Shown: positions 36,174 to 44,724, counted from the first letter of the stretch. The stretch: 64,000 nt of DNA from Pseudoalteromonas flavipulchra NCIMB 2033 = ATCC BAA-314 (GCA_000814665.1 JWIH01000024.1:186001-250000), one strand, 5' to 3'. A program made the numbers and translations. The notes: generated from the letters alone by a model not told the origin.

Positions 36174-36205
36174 GAAAGTCTAGACTGCTAAGCGTCTAGG
36201 TTGCA
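36174..36205 (-). promoter_or_regulatory. MetJ operator-like tandem met boxes
   Basis: Four 8-mers in register, GAAAGTCT-AGACTGCT-AAGCGTCT and AGGTTGCA, matching the met box AGACGTCT at 5, 6, 6 and 3 of 8 positions. Tandem imperfect met boxes are how MetJ with S-adenosylmethionine binds. It lies about 260 bases upstream of mesX, and is also upstream of the divergent TauE gene. Confidence 0.6.
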
Positions 36206-36378
36206 TTTATTTCAAGTAAAACGTGAGGAATATTCAAGGCTTATCTAAGTTAAAAGCACCAATGGCAAAGCGTTATGTTGTTATACTCGCCAGCGCTTAG
36301 GTGGCACAAAGGCTAAAAGCAACGCCGATATTGCTCACTTAGGTGATTGCGCCTCAATTAAAAGAAGAGATAAGTGGA

Positions 36379-37188
36379 ATGAGTGAGTTGATATTGTTGT
36401 TTGTGTATTGTGCACTACTCGGTAGTGTTGTCGGCTTTTTAGCCGGGTTGTTAGGTATTGGCGGTGGGCTGGTTATTGTTCCGGTGCTTAGCAGTATTTT
36501 ACTGTATTTTAAGGTGTTACCACCGGAGCAAGTGGTGATAGCCGCCGTAGCGACATCGCTGGCATCCATTTTATTTACTTCTACCTCATCGGCAATCGCG
36601 CATCATAAAAATGGCAATGTACCGTGGGATGTAGCGCCGTGGATAATGACGGGCGTTGCACTAGGCGCGCTTATCAGTGGTTTTTTGGCTGCGCTATTAC
36701 CCGAAAACGCAGTGCGCATTGTATTTGCAGTAAGTGTGGTATTGATAGCAATAAAAATGTTTTATAGCAGCAAAAATGAGAGCACAACCCGAAGGCAGCT
36801 GCCAAATAAAGGCATACTTACGGTATTAACGACGATCACCGGTGGTTTATCTGCCATGATAGGCATTGGCGGTGGAGCGCTTTTGGTACCGCTGTTGACG
36901 TTTTTCTCTGTTGATATGAAAAAGGCCATAGGATGCGCTTCTGCATGTGGCATTGTTATCGCACTGTTTGGCTCTGTTGGATACATTAGCTCGGGTAGTG
37001 CGCAACTTGCACTCACAGATGGTTTTGCCGGATTTGTTTATTTGCCAGCCCTGTTGGGAATTGTATGTACCTCTTGGTTTACTGCACCAATGGGGGCTAA
37101 AGCCACGCATCACTTGCCCGTTGCCACGATTAAAAAGGTATTTGCGGTGCTGTTGTTAGTGATGGCTGTGAATATGGTGGTAAATTAA
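36379..37188 (+). CDS. TauE/SafE family sulfite or sulfonate exporter
   Basis: 269 residues, about eight membrane segments in two homologous halves, each with the GIGGG motif (LLGIGGGLVIVPVL and MIGIGGGALLVPLL). TSUP-family proteins export sulfite, sulfoacetate or similar anions. The ATG at 36379 has AAGTGGA upstream; an earlier start at 36343 is less likely. A sulfur-export function would fit its place next to the methionine operon. Confidence 0.85.
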   Translation: MSELILLFVYCALLGSVVGFLAGLLGIGGGLVIVPVLSSILLYFKVLPPEQVVIAAVATSLASILFTSTSSAIAHHKNGNVPWDVAPWIMTGVALGALISGFLAALLPENAVRIVFAVSVVLIAIKMFYSSKNESTTRRQLPNKGILTVLTTITGGLSAMIGIGGGALLVPLLTFFSVDMKKAIGCASACGIVIALFGSVGYISSGSAQLALTDGFAGFVYLPALLGIVCTSWFTAPMGAKATHHLPVATIKKVFAVLLLVMAVNMVVN

Positions 37189-37191
37189 AGG

Positions 37192-37232
37192 CTTTTGAGC
37201 CAAAACGAGCTATGGCGTGTTTGGCTCAAAAG
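37192..37232. terminator. Bidirectional terminator between convergent genes
   Basis: Perfect 13-bp stem CTTTTGAGCCAAA / TTTGGCTCAAAAG with a 15-base loop, between the TauE gene and the convergent Ntn-hydrolase gene. A-rich and T-rich arm ends suit both directions. Confidence 0.85.
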
Positions 37233-37243
37233 CGCAGCAAACC

Positions 37244-38308
37244 TTACTTTTTGAACGGATCTTCTGTGGGCTCAAAATGCTTGTTTAATTTGCCGTTTCT
37301 GGTGCTATTGATGTACTCACCAGAAGGATTTTCGCTTATCAATGTGAAGGCACTGACTGGCGATTCAAACTTAAAGTTTGCCAGCTCCACCCAAGCAACA
37401 TGGGGCGTGCGAGCATTGCAAAAGTAATAGGTTTGGCTCCTATGCGCAGCAACGGTTGTCCACAAGGTATTAGATATATTTGGGCTGGCACTGCTTATAA
37501 AATTATAGCCAAGAGGTACAGATGCACTTGCCGCAACCGAGCGAGCCTGTGCAAGGGCGTCATGCTCATCGTTTGGTAAGTCTAAGTGATTAAGATAAAA
37601 CGCAGCGCGCTCGAATCTGTCGGTTGAATATGGGCCACCTGGGATCGTATGGCTTGGATGACTGTTTTTGTCGCTCCATTGCCACAGCCAATAATCATTA
37701 ATTTTTAGCTGTTCTTCATAGCTCGGCTCATTAGTGACAACGCGATAATCTGCGCTATGGTAGATGCGAAAAGTACCATTATTAACTTCTATAATGGCTG
37801 AGTCCCCGCTGATATCCGACACCATTAAATGTAGCGCCGCAGTTTTTCCTTCACTGTTGGGAACTTCTGCTCCGAGGATCTGAATTTCTTGTTTGCTAAA
37901 AACGTCAACGACTTCTTTAACAAGGACAAACTTGTCTAACACATACTGCAACCAACGCAATACGCTTAGCTGTTTTTTATTTTTGCATACTGACTTACCG
38001 TACGTCGCGCCTGAGTCGTACAATACATTTGCGACAAGCCCCATAGAGTTCATACCATCGGAGGCTGCCCAGCCACTGCAATCATCTCCAACCATAGCGA
38101 CCACACTACTATAAGAAGATGTCCACGTAAGTGGGTTGCGAGTTTTCTCGCTTGCTATTGCCTCTAGCTCAGAAACAGGCTCAAGCCCCGATTTTTTTAG
38201 TCCTTTTTCAAGTACAAACAAGCTGGTAGGTAATATAAACATCCAGTCCATATTTCTGGCAGTAGCCAAATATGCTCTGTTCCAGTTATTAAAAACTCTC
38301 GTACACAT
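37244..38308 (-). CDS. Linear amide C-N hydrolase of the choloylglycine hydrolase (Ntn) family
   Basis: 354 residues with no signal peptide. It begins MCTRVFNNW, so removal of the initiator methionine exposes the catalytic Cys2; ARNMDW is the second family motif near residue 20, and the conserved N and R are near NGTFRIYHSADYRVVTNEP. Members include bile-salt hydrolases, penicillin V acylases and acyl-homoserine-lactone acylases. In a marine bacterium bile salts are unlikely, so an N-acyl substrate is probable. It is convergent with the TauE gene. Confidence 0.85.
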   Translation of the reverse strand: MCTRVFNNWNRAYLATARNMDWMFILPTSLFVLEKGLKKSGLEPVSELEAIASEKTRNPLTWTSSYSSVVAMVGDDCSGWAASDGMNSMGLVANVLYDSGATYGKSVCKNKKQLSVLRWLQYVLDKFVLVKEVVDVFSKQEIQILGAEVPNSEGKTAALHLMVSDISGDSAIIEVNNGTFRIYHSADYRVVTNEPSYEEQLKINDYWLWQWSDKNSHPSHTIPGGPYSTDRFERAAFYLNHLDLPNDEHDALAQARSVAASASVPLGYNFISSASPNISNTLWTTVAAHRSQTYYFCNARTPHVAWVELANFKFESPVSAFTLISENPSGEYINSTRNGKLNKHFEPTEDPFKK

Positions 38309-38583
38309 AACAACCTCACAAGAAAGATAAATATCCTTTTGATGAGTGGTTTCTCATCAATATACTGTTTCATACTAGGCTTTGAAAAAGGCTAAATATA
38401 TTACAGAAAGTTACAGTGCATTACAGGAGTGGTAAGTCAGTAGCTATTAGCGTGAAAAACTAACGATTCGACAAGTATTCGTCTCAGGCTCCCTAAAACA
38501 AAAGTGGTGTGAGGTTAGTAGAATGAGTATATTTTCAAGAATTGGGTTAATTGCTATCAGGTATGACGTTTAGAGGAAATGGG

Positions 38584-39069
38584 ATGATAAGAGAGATAAC
38601 TCGGAATGATTTTGAGTCATTTTGGCCAACATTTTCAGAAGTGATCCAAGCGCAAGAAACGTATGCATTTGACTCAAATATGAGTATGGAGCAGGCATTT
38701 TTACTTTGGTGTGAAACGCCGCTCAAAGCTTTTGCATATGTTGAAAATGGGCAAGTACTTGGCAGTTATTATTTGCGACAAAATGCGATGGGTCCGAGTA
38801 GCCACATATGTAACTGTGGTTACATGGTGTCGAGTTTGGCTCGTGGTAGAGGAATTGCACGGTTGATGTGCGAACACTCCCAGCAGCAAGCATTAGCGCT
38901 GGGATTCGAAGCCATGCAATTTAATAGTGTGGTATCGACCAATGAACTGGCGATTAAACTTTGGCAAAAACTTGGTTTTACCATTGTGGGCACCATTCCC
39001 AAGGCATATAAACACAGGAAATTGGGCTTGGTTGATAGCTATGTTATGTATAAATGGTTAGCTGATTAA
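38584..39069 (+). CDS. GNAT family N-acetyltransferase
   Basis: 161 residues. Acetyl-CoA motif YMVSSLARGRGIARLM with R-x-x-G-R-G-x-A pattern, then VVSTNELAIKLWQKLGFTIV, the C-terminal GNAT helix. AGAGGAAAT precedes the ATG at 38584. Stand-alone gene; acceptor unknown. Confidence 0.85.
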   Translation: MIREITRNDFESFWPTFSEVIQAQETYAFDSNMSMEQAFLLWCETPLKAFAYVENGQVLGSYYLRQNAMGPSSHICNCGYMVSSLARGRGIARLMCEHSQQQALALGFEAMQFNSVVSTNELAIKLWQKLGFTIVGTIPKAYKHRKLGLVDSYVMYKWLAD

Positions 39070-39101
39070 AATGGACAGGCTCTAAACTAACGTGGCGAAT
39101 G

Positions 39102-39965
39102 TTATTTTGCGCAGTCGATCAGTATGTGTTTACTGCGCATAGTCTGAAGTAAAAAGCTGATAAGCCGCTTGACGTTGGGTATGGATTTTTTTGTTGGATG
39201 GGTCAAGATCCATAAATCTGCATAGTGCTCACTCGCTGGTGCAAATTCAATTAAATTAGGGAAATGCCTTGCAATATAGTGCGCCCCTCTGATCATACCA
39301 AGCCCTTTGGATGCAGCCTGATGACGCAGCACCAAATCTTCAATTGATAGAGAAACTGGGGCGGTTGGATAGGGCGTATCAAGTAGCCAAGTCGGTCTTT
39401 CTGCTACGCCGGCGGTTATCCAAGAAACGCTTTCACTCGTGCGTTTATCGAGATAGTCTTTATGCATGAAGTAGCCAAGTGAAATCGGAAATAACCGGTG
39501 ACCAACTAAGTGCTCATCCGGAACGTGAGAAGCTCGGATCACGACATCGGCTTCTGATTTCTCTAGATCGGAAAGTGCATAGGTAGTATTAATCGACAGC
39601 GTGAGATAAGGATTGTTTTGCTGAAATTCATGTAATTCGTCGAACAAGACAAACTGCAAAATCGCTGGGGGGATAGATAAGTTTATTTGTTGTTTTAACT
39701 GCTTAACCGAAGTGTTAATTTGGCTTAAGTGAGGGGCAAGGCTAGCTTCCATGTTTTCAGCGGCACTGAGCAGCTGTAGTCCCAATTCGGAAAACGAGAC
39801 TTTGCCTTGCGAAAGCATGCATATATCAAGACTAAAGCGTTGATTTAAAGCATGTAGCCTACGAGATACCGTCGTGTGGTTTACGCCTAGAACTTTGGCC
39901 GCACCTCTGAGTGTATTGGCACGCTTTAATGCAAGCAGTAATTGAAAGTCGTCCCAGTTTTCCAT
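39102..39965 (-). CDS. LysR family transcriptional regulator
   Basis: 287 residues. N-terminal winged helix (DDFQLLLALKRANTLRGAAK, then GVNHTTVSRRLHAL) and a two-lobe effector domain. The ATG at 39965 gives the typical LysR start MENWDDFQLL. Its target is not apparent; the gene directly upstream is the small NTF2-like gene. Confidence 0.9.
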   Translation of the reverse strand: MENWDDFQLLLALKRANTLRGAAKVLGVNHTTVSRRLHALNQRFSLDICMLSQGKVSFSELGLQLLSAAENMEASLAPHLSQINTSVKQLKQQINLSIPPAILQFVLFDELHEFQQNNPYLTLSINTTYALSDLEKSEADVVIRASHVPDEHLVGHRLFPISLGYFMHKDYLDKRTSESVSWITAGVAERPTWLLDTPYPTAPVSLSIEDLVLRHQAASKGLGMIRGAHYIARHFPNLIEFAPASEHYADLWILTHPTKKSIPNVKRLISFLLQTMRSKHILIDCAK

Positions 39966-39992
39966 GCCTACAACACCAAAGTTTAGATGCAA

Positions 39993-40457
39993 TTAAAGTA
40001 AAGTGTTTTTCGCATCATGTACAGCGAACGCAGATATTTTCCATTCACCATCAACTAAATAGACGTAATAACTTGCGCCTACTTTGTTAAAAAGTGCGCC
40101 TGATTGGGTGTATCGCTCAGCGATGTTGCTCACTAACGCAATATTTTTATCAAGAAAATGAATATTGACCTTGCTCCATTTTACGTAATTGACACCTTGT
40201 TCTTTTAGGCGTGTTAAGAATACTTGCACCTGTTTATTCATTTGCGTTTGTGTGATCACGCTCGGCTTTGAGCTTGATGACATTAACATAAGCGTATCTG
40301 TGTACAGTTGAGGGCTGGTTGGTAAATCACCAGTTTGCAGATAATGGTTGTATTTACTCATGTAGCTGTCGAACAGCTTATTGATTTTAGTTGTGTCCGT
40401 TTCTGCCAATAGCTGGCTACTAAAAGTAAATAAAATAAATAGGATAGCGGCTCTCAT
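39993..40457 (-). CDS. Exported NTF2-like (SnoaL-type) protein
   Basis: 154 residues. Signal peptide (RAAILFILFTFSSQLLA), then a cone-like alpha+beta domain: INKLFDSYMSKYNHYLQTGD, a middle strand WSKVNIHFLDKNIALVSN and a final DGEWKISAF strand, matching nuclear-transport-factor-2-like DUF4440/SnoaL proteins. GGAGC is well placed for the ATG at 40457. It lies 27 bases upstream of the LysR gene. Function unknown. Confidence 0.7.
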   Translation of the reverse strand: MRAAILFILFTFSSQLLAETDTTKINKLFDSYMSKYNHYLQTGDLPTSPQLYTDTLMLMSSSSKPSVITQTQMNKQVQVFLTRLKEQGVNYVKWSKVNIHFLDKNIALVSNIAERYTQSGALFNKVGASYYVYLVDGEWKISAFAVHDAKNTLL

Positions 40458-40743
40458 AAGATGTTGCTCCAAGTCAGTTTTTTATGAGTCTAGCAGGCAA
40501 AAGCTGGTTTTATGTGGATTATTATGTGATTGCTATGTTGCGCTTACGCACCACGAAACTAAAGAATTTTTTCAAATACAGGATTAGCCTAATTGTCGAG
40601 TCAGCAAATCACAGATGAAGCAGGCTTGTTATCTGCAACATAGCGATAGTCGAAAATCAGCAACAATGTAGTGCGGGATTTCGGATTGAAATGGATGCTG
40701 CAACCCTTACTCTATGGTGTAACTCAAACCGTTAAGGATTGTT

Positions 40744-41736
40744 ATGACTTCACTTGCTGACATGCCATTTTCTTTGCTCGAATTAAGCCCGATGAAAGAG
40801 CAAGATACCGTTTCACGAACCCTCGCTAACAGCGTGGCTTATGCGCAAAAAGCGGATGAACTTGGCTTTAAACGCTTTTGGATGGCTGAGCATCATAATA
40901 TGCGTGGCATTGTCTGCGCAGCAACCTCCGTATTGATAGGGCATATTGCCGGACTCACTCACAATATTCGGGTAGGGGCGGGTGGCGTGATGTTGCCAAA
41001 CCATCCACCGTTAGTCGTCGCTGAGCAGTTTGGCACTTTAGAAAGCCTCTATCCGGGGCGTATTGACTTGGGATTAGGGCGCGCGCCTGGCAGCGATCCT
41101 ATTACCAGCAGAGCACTGCGTCGCGATGACAGACGTGCGGAGCAATTTGACGATGAAGTCGCTGAGTTACAAGCCTTACTCGGTCCTTATGATGGTAAAT
41201 CCTCGGTGCGTGCTATTCCGGGTGAAAACACCAAGGTACCAATCTGGTTGCTTGGTTCGAGTCTTTATAGTGCCCAGCTCGCCGCAAAGCGAGGTTTACC
41301 TTATGCATTTGCGGGTCACTTTGCGCCACGATTCGTGCATGATGCTATCGCACTTTATCGCCGCGATTTCCAACCATCAAAGGTGTTAGATAAACCTTAT
41401 GTAATGCTTGGCTTACCGGTAGTTGCAGCCGATACCGACGAGCAAGCGCAGTATTTAGCTACCACGTCAAAACAGCGTATCCTAGCGTTGATGCGAGGTC
41501 AGGCGTTATGGCTGAAACCCCCCGTTGACTCGATGGAGGGTCTATGGAATGCCCAAGAGCAAATGCAAGTCGACAGCTTTTTAGGCCTATCTGTGGTTGG
41601 AAGCCCTGCGACTGTCCACCATAAACTCAGTATGATTAAACGTGAGTTAGCGGTCGATGAGTTTATTTTTACCAATGACTTATACGAGTTAAACGATAGA
41701 AAACATGCGCTTGAGATATTAGCGAGCTTAGCATAG
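40744..41736 (+). CDS. LLM-class flavin-dependent oxidoreductase (bacterial luciferase-like)
   Basis: 330 residues. MAEHHNMRGIVCAATSVLIG, VGAGGVMLPNHPPLVVAEQF and LGLGRAPGSDPIT are conserved in the YhbW/luciferase-like monooxygenase group that uses reduced flavin. AAGGATTGTT precedes the ATG. No flavin reductase is adjacent. Substrate unknown. Confidence 0.9.
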   Translation: MTSLADMPFSLLELSPMKEQDTVSRTLANSVAYAQKADELGFKRFWMAEHHNMRGIVCAATSVLIGHIAGLTHNIRVGAGGVMLPNHPPLVVAEQFGTLESLYPGRIDLGLGRAPGSDPITSRALRRDDRRAEQFDDEVAELQALLGPYDGKSSVRAIPGENTKVPIWLLGSSLYSAQLAAKRGLPYAFAGHFAPRFVHDAIALYRRDFQPSKVLDKPYVMLGLPVVAADTDEQAQYLATTSKQRILALMRGQALWLKPPVDSMEGLWNAQEQMQVDSFLGLSVVGSPATVHHKLSMIKRELAVDEFIFTNDLYELNDRKHALEILASLA

Positions 41737-41799
41737 CTTTAGTCGTCCCTAAGCAAGCTACTCGGGTTACACCGCAGATTTCAAAAATGATTATAGATA

Positions 41800-41815
41800 G
41801 GCCACGGAAGTGGCC
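41800..41815 (-). terminator. Hairpin downstream of the precursor-peptide gene
   Basis: GGCCAC-GGAA-GTGGCC stem-loop at 41800-41815, with a second hairpin AAAGTAC/GTACTTT at 41834-41854 overlapping the precursor stop codon. Neither has a strong T-run, so terminator strength is uncertain. It could also serve the upstream oxidoreductase gene. Confidence 0.5.
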
Positions 41816-41852
41816 TTGTCAGTCTCTATACAAAAAGTACAAAAATCGTACT

Positions 41853-42035
41853 TTACATAATCACACAAGGAAGGTGAACCGCAACAGATACGCAATCTAC
41901 ACGTGTTCCGACAGCTTGAGGACGATCTTGGTACTCTTGCTTCCCTCCCGCGATATTTGGTGTTTGAGCAAGGTTAAGCTGAAGCGACTGAGATGAAAGC
42001 GATTTCAAACTTGACTTTTTTATTTTTAATTTCAT
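41853..42035 (-). CDS. Orphan double-glycine precursor peptide (lanthipeptide-leader-like)
   Basis: 60 residues. The leader reads MKLKIKKSSLKSLSSQSLQL then NLAQTPNIAGG, the lysine-rich start, LK-LS repeat and -AGG cleavage motif typical of leader peptides that NCBI groups under class I lanthipeptide or natural-product precursors. The core is 29 residues with two cysteines (DCVSVAVHLPC) and a Ser and Thr. AAGGA sits well before the ATG and a perfect -10 TATAAT at 42063-42068. No LanB, LanC, LanM, radical-SAM or C39 exporter gene is nearby. Motif recognition only. Confidence 0.65.
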   Translation of the reverse strand: MKLKIKKSSLKSLSSQSLQLNLAQTPNIAGGKQEYQDRPQAVGTRVDCVSVAVHLPCVIM

Positions 42036-42062
42036 TACTTATTCCTTAGTTATCAGTATGTT

Positions 42063-42068
42063 ATTATA
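42063..42068 (-). promoter_or_regulatory. -10 box of the precursor-peptide gene
   Basis: TATAAT on the minus strand about 30 bases upstream of the precursor ATG. No good -35 at the ideal distance was seen (TTGGAT lies at a spacing of about 19). Confidence 0.5.
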
Positions 42069-42264
42069 AAATTTATTTACCCACCTTATCCAATTGGGTC
42101 GAACCAAATTTTCATGTTTTTGTAATGATGTCAAACTTTTGAGTTTTGTGGTTTTTATGTAACTAAATTGTTTTAGCCGGGTGTTGTAACTTTGTAAGCT
42201 GAACTACATTGATTCTTTAAGTTATGATTACCTAGTAGTCAATAAGTAATGGTAAGGAAAAGTG

Positions 42265-42675
42265 ATGGAGCAAGTCGTACGCGTCGGGGTTGGCGTGGTC
42301 ATAATGCACCAAAATAAAATTCTACTTGGCGAACGCATTGGCGCTCATGGCGCACATACTTGGGCAACACCAGGTGGCCATTTAGAGTATGGAGAAGAGG
42401 TTGAAGCATGCGCAATAAGAGAGGTGTATGAGGAAACGGGGCTAGATGTTGTGAACGTTGAAAAGCTTGGTTTTACAAATGATTATTTTGCCGATGAGCA
42501 GAAACATTATGTCACTCTGTTTGTCATGGCAAGGTGCGATACTCATGATGCAGAAGTTAAAGAGCCAAATAAATGCAAACAATGGCAGTGGTTTTCGCTT
42601 GATGAATTGCCGCAGCCTCTGTTTTTGCCTTTGGTGAACTTTTTAGAAGAAAACAACACACTTTATCAACACTAA
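42265..42675 (+). CDS. NUDIX hydrolase
   Basis: 136 residues. The Nudix box GGHLEYGEEVEACAIREVYE then ETGL is complete. It hydrolyses nucleoside diphosphate-X compounds. AAGGA at 42254-42258 favours the ATG at 42265 over the GTG at 42262. First of four genes in one run with a DUF2214 protein, a VOC protein and a DUF1275 protein. Confidence 0.9.
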   Translation: MEQVVRVGVGVVIMHQNKILLGERIGAHGAHTWATPGGHLEYGEEVEACAIREVYEETGLDVVNVEKLGFTNDYFADEQKHYVTLFVMARCDTHDAEVKEPNKCKQWQWFSLDELPQPLFLPLVNFLEENNTLYQH

Positions 42676-42695
42676 CATAGCAACTGGGGCACAGC

Positions 42696-43136
42696 ATGGA
42701 CGAGATAGTCGTTAGGTATATTCACTTTATCGGTATTTTATTTTTGGCATCGACGCTCGCGATTGAAAACGTGCTACTCTCCAAATCAATGAGTAGTCAG
42801 AGCATTAAGCGGTTAGCGGTAGTTGATGGTTTGTATGGTGTCAGTGCGCTTGTAACCCTTGGCGCAGGGTTAACGCTATGGTTTGCAGTTGGCAAGCCCA
42901 GTGAGTTCTACACTAAAAATCCGATTTTCCATGCCAAAGTCGGACTATTTTTGTTAATCGCTTTACTATCTATCATTCCGACTGTGTTTTTATTGAAGCA
43001 CCGTAAGACAACAGCAGCTAATTTGTCTGTGCCCCAGCGTATCATCGTCATTAAAAGACTAGAAATGCTGTTACTTTTAGTTTTACCGCTACTTGCTGCA
43101 CTTATGGCAAGAGGCTATGGGTTGCCCTCATCATGA
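42696..43136 (+). CDS. DUF2214 family membrane protein
   Basis: 146 residues with four membrane helices (RYIHFIGILFLASTLAIENV, a second near 48-68, VGLFLLIALLSIIPTVFLL, and LLLLVLPLLAALMA). It resembles the DUF2214 family of unknown function. Its stop overlaps the next start by four bases (ATGA). Confidence 0.75.
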   Translation: MDEIVVRYIHFIGILFLASTLAIENVLLSKSMSSQSIKRLAVVDGLYGVSALVTLGAGLTLWFAVGKPSEFYTKNPIFHAKVGLFLLIALLSIIPTVFLLKHRKTTAANLSVPQRIIVIKRLEMLLLLVLPLLAALMARGYGLPSS

Positions 43137-43549
43137 AACAAAATATTGTCAATATTGCGCTCGTCGTTAAAGACTACGATGAAGCCATCGACTTCTACGT
43201 CAATAAACTAAGTTTTGAATTAATAGAAGACACCTATCAACCCGAGCAAGACAAACGCTGGGTGGTGGTGGCACCGCCTAATTCTCATGGTACGACGTTA
43301 CTACTTGCCAGAGCTTCTACGCCAGAGCAGCAGAAGTTTATTGGTGATCAAGCTGGTGGGCGGGTATTTTTATTTTTAAATACCGATGATTTCTGGCGTG
43401 ATTATGAGCGCATGAAGTCTATTGGTATCCAGTTTATTCGCGAGCCACAAGAGCAAGATTATGGCACGGTTGCTGTATTTGAAGATCTCTATGGCAACCG
43501 CTGGGACTTATTGCAGCTAAACCCTGATCATCCCATGGCAAAGAGATGA
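43133..43549 (+). CDS. VOC (glyoxalase-like) family protein
   Basis: 138 residues. Two beta-alpha-beta-beta-beta units (IALVVKDYDEAIDFYVNKLS, AVFEDLYGNRWDLLQL) of the vicinal oxygen chelate fold, a metal-dependent family that includes glyoxalases and antibiotic-resistance proteins. It overlaps its neighbours at both ends by ATGA. The specific reaction is unknown. Confidence 0.85.
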   Translation: MKQNIVNIALVVKDYDEAIDFYVNKLSFELIEDTYQPEQDKRWVVVAPPNSHGTTLLLARASTPEQQKFIGDQAGGRVFLFLNTDDFWRDYERMKSIGIQFIREPQEQDYGTVAVFEDLYGNRWDLLQLNPDHPMAKR

Positions 43550-44205
43550 TCTCAAAGTTACCAAAATGGGTTGAGGTCGGCGCCTTTATATTGGCGCTCG
43601 TCGCAGGATTTGTGAATGCAATCGGCCTACTTAGCTTCGAGCATCAATCCGTTTCTCACTTATCCGGCACTGCGACTATGCTCGGAACCAGTTTTTTAGG
43701 TGACAATCTTAAAGAAACCATGCACTTATTTGGAGTGTTACTCGCGTTCTTGCTTGGCTCTGCACTTGCGGGGTTTTTGCTGCATGACACCACGTTAAGG
43801 CTTGGCAAACATTACGATACCGCGCTGATACTTGAAGCTATTTTGCTTACCGTGTCTCTCGTATTACTGATGCAAGGCTCATTTTATGGTCACTTTTTTG
43901 CCTCCGCGGCTTGTGGACTACAAAACGCATTAGCCACCACGTACAGTGGAGCCGTGGTGAGGACAACCCATGTAACAGGAATATTCACTGACTTAGGGCT
44001 AATGATTGGAGCGCTATGTAGAGGCGAGCCACTGGATACCAGAAAAGCAAAACTGTTTGTGTTGATAATCTCAGGGTTTGTGGCAGGTGGCGTGTTAGGC
44101 GCTTGGCTTTATAACAAGTTTTACTTTCAGGCGCTGTGGTTGCCTATAACCATTTGTTTGTTGATCGCAGGTGTTTACCGCTTTGCGCTTAGGGATAAGG
44201 GATAG
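43546..44205 (+). CDS. YoaK/DUF1275 family membrane protein
   Basis: 219 residues, six membrane segments. GFVNAIGLLSFEHQSVSHLS and the later RTTHVTGIFTDLGLMIG are the DUF1275 hallmarks. Function unknown. Last gene of the NUDIX-DUF2214-VOC-DUF1275 run. Confidence 0.85.
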   Translation: MISKLPKWVEVGAFILALVAGFVNAIGLLSFEHQSVSHLSGTATMLGTSFLGDNLKETMHLFGVLLAFLLGSALAGFLLHDTTLRLGKHYDTALILEAILLTVSLVLLMQGSFYGHFFASAACGLQNALATTYSGAVVRTTHVTGIFTDLGLMIGALCRGEPLDTRKAKLFVLIISGFVAGGVLGAWLYNKFYFQALWLPITICLLIAGVYRFALRDKG

Positions 44206-44462
44206 TACACCGTTGTGTTGATGTATCTTAGTTTGGATTATTGACTACTTAATCGACATCGTATAAATTGGCGCGCGATTTTAATTTGGATCTTTCCGCG
44301 ATGTTTTACATCCTATTTAAGAATTTTGTTAGAAGGCTTTGCTCCGCGCATTAACACGATGAAGTGTTGCTCGGAGCTTACTTTCTAAATCTTCATCAGA
44401 GGCATTGGCGACTACCTGAATAAAGGTGGACGGCGTCAGTGTATCTGATGATTGGAAAGACG

Positions 44463-44496
44463 AAGCCGGCGATGATACTTCATCGCCGGCTTTTTT
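44463..44496 (+). terminator. Terminator 1 of the candidate RNA locus
   Basis: 12-bp perfect stem AAGCCGGCGATG / CATCGCCGGCTT, 6-base loop, followed by a run of six T. Very strong intrinsic terminator on the plus strand. Confidence 0.92.
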
Positions 44497-44536
44497 GTGC
44501 CCGAAATTCAGTGGCACACGTTTTCGAATTTTTTTG

Positions 44537-44574
44537 AAACGGGAGGTCGGTATCACAGCCGATCTCCCGTTTTT
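44537..44574 (+). terminator. Terminator 2 of the candidate RNA locus
   Basis: 14-bp stem beginning AAACGGGAG and ending CTCCCGTTT with one G-T wobble, 8-base loop, followed by TTA. A smaller GTGCC/GGCAC hairpin lies between it and terminator 1. Confidence 0.85.
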
Positions 44575-44588
44575 ATGGATGTAATTTA

Positions 44589-44720
44589 ATGAACTTGATT
44601 TTAAAAGGCCTGATAATGCCAGGCAGTAACCTAAACAAAGACCAACTTAATATTGGCTTTATTTCTCATGCTTTGCTGAACACTTGCAAGGTAAACGTTT
44701 GCTGCGCAAAAAAGGGGTAA
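44589..44720 (+). CDS. Short leader ORF ahead of the MFS gene
   Basis: A 43-codon frame from ATG 44589 to TAA 44718-44720, ending five bases before the MFS start; it contains three cysteines near the end. No clear ribosome site. It might be a leader peptide coupling translation to the transporter, or chance. No family. Confidence 0.3.
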   Translation: MNLILKGLIMPGSNLNKDQLNIGFISHALLNTCKVNVCCAKKG

Positions 44721-44724
44721 TGAG

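Larger units (their letters stand above)
44206..44588. ncRNA. Hairpin-rich intergenic locus, candidate small RNA
   Basis: This 383-base stretch lacks a convincing gene but holds two strong plus-strand terminators and a hairpin between them. The first terminator sits 264 bases after the DUF1275 stop, too far to be its simple 3' end. No known RNA family was recognised, and no clear promoter was fixed, so an independent RNA is an inference. Confidence 0.4.

Noticed and set aside
41787..41996. Plus-strand frame opposite the precursor peptide
   Set aside because: No ribosome site or family; the minus-strand gene has a ribosome site, promoter and leader motif.
44329..44556. 75-codon minus-strand frame beginning at GTG
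   Set aside because: It spans terminator 1 and part of terminator 2, which have T-runs on the plus strand, and has no ribosome site or known family.
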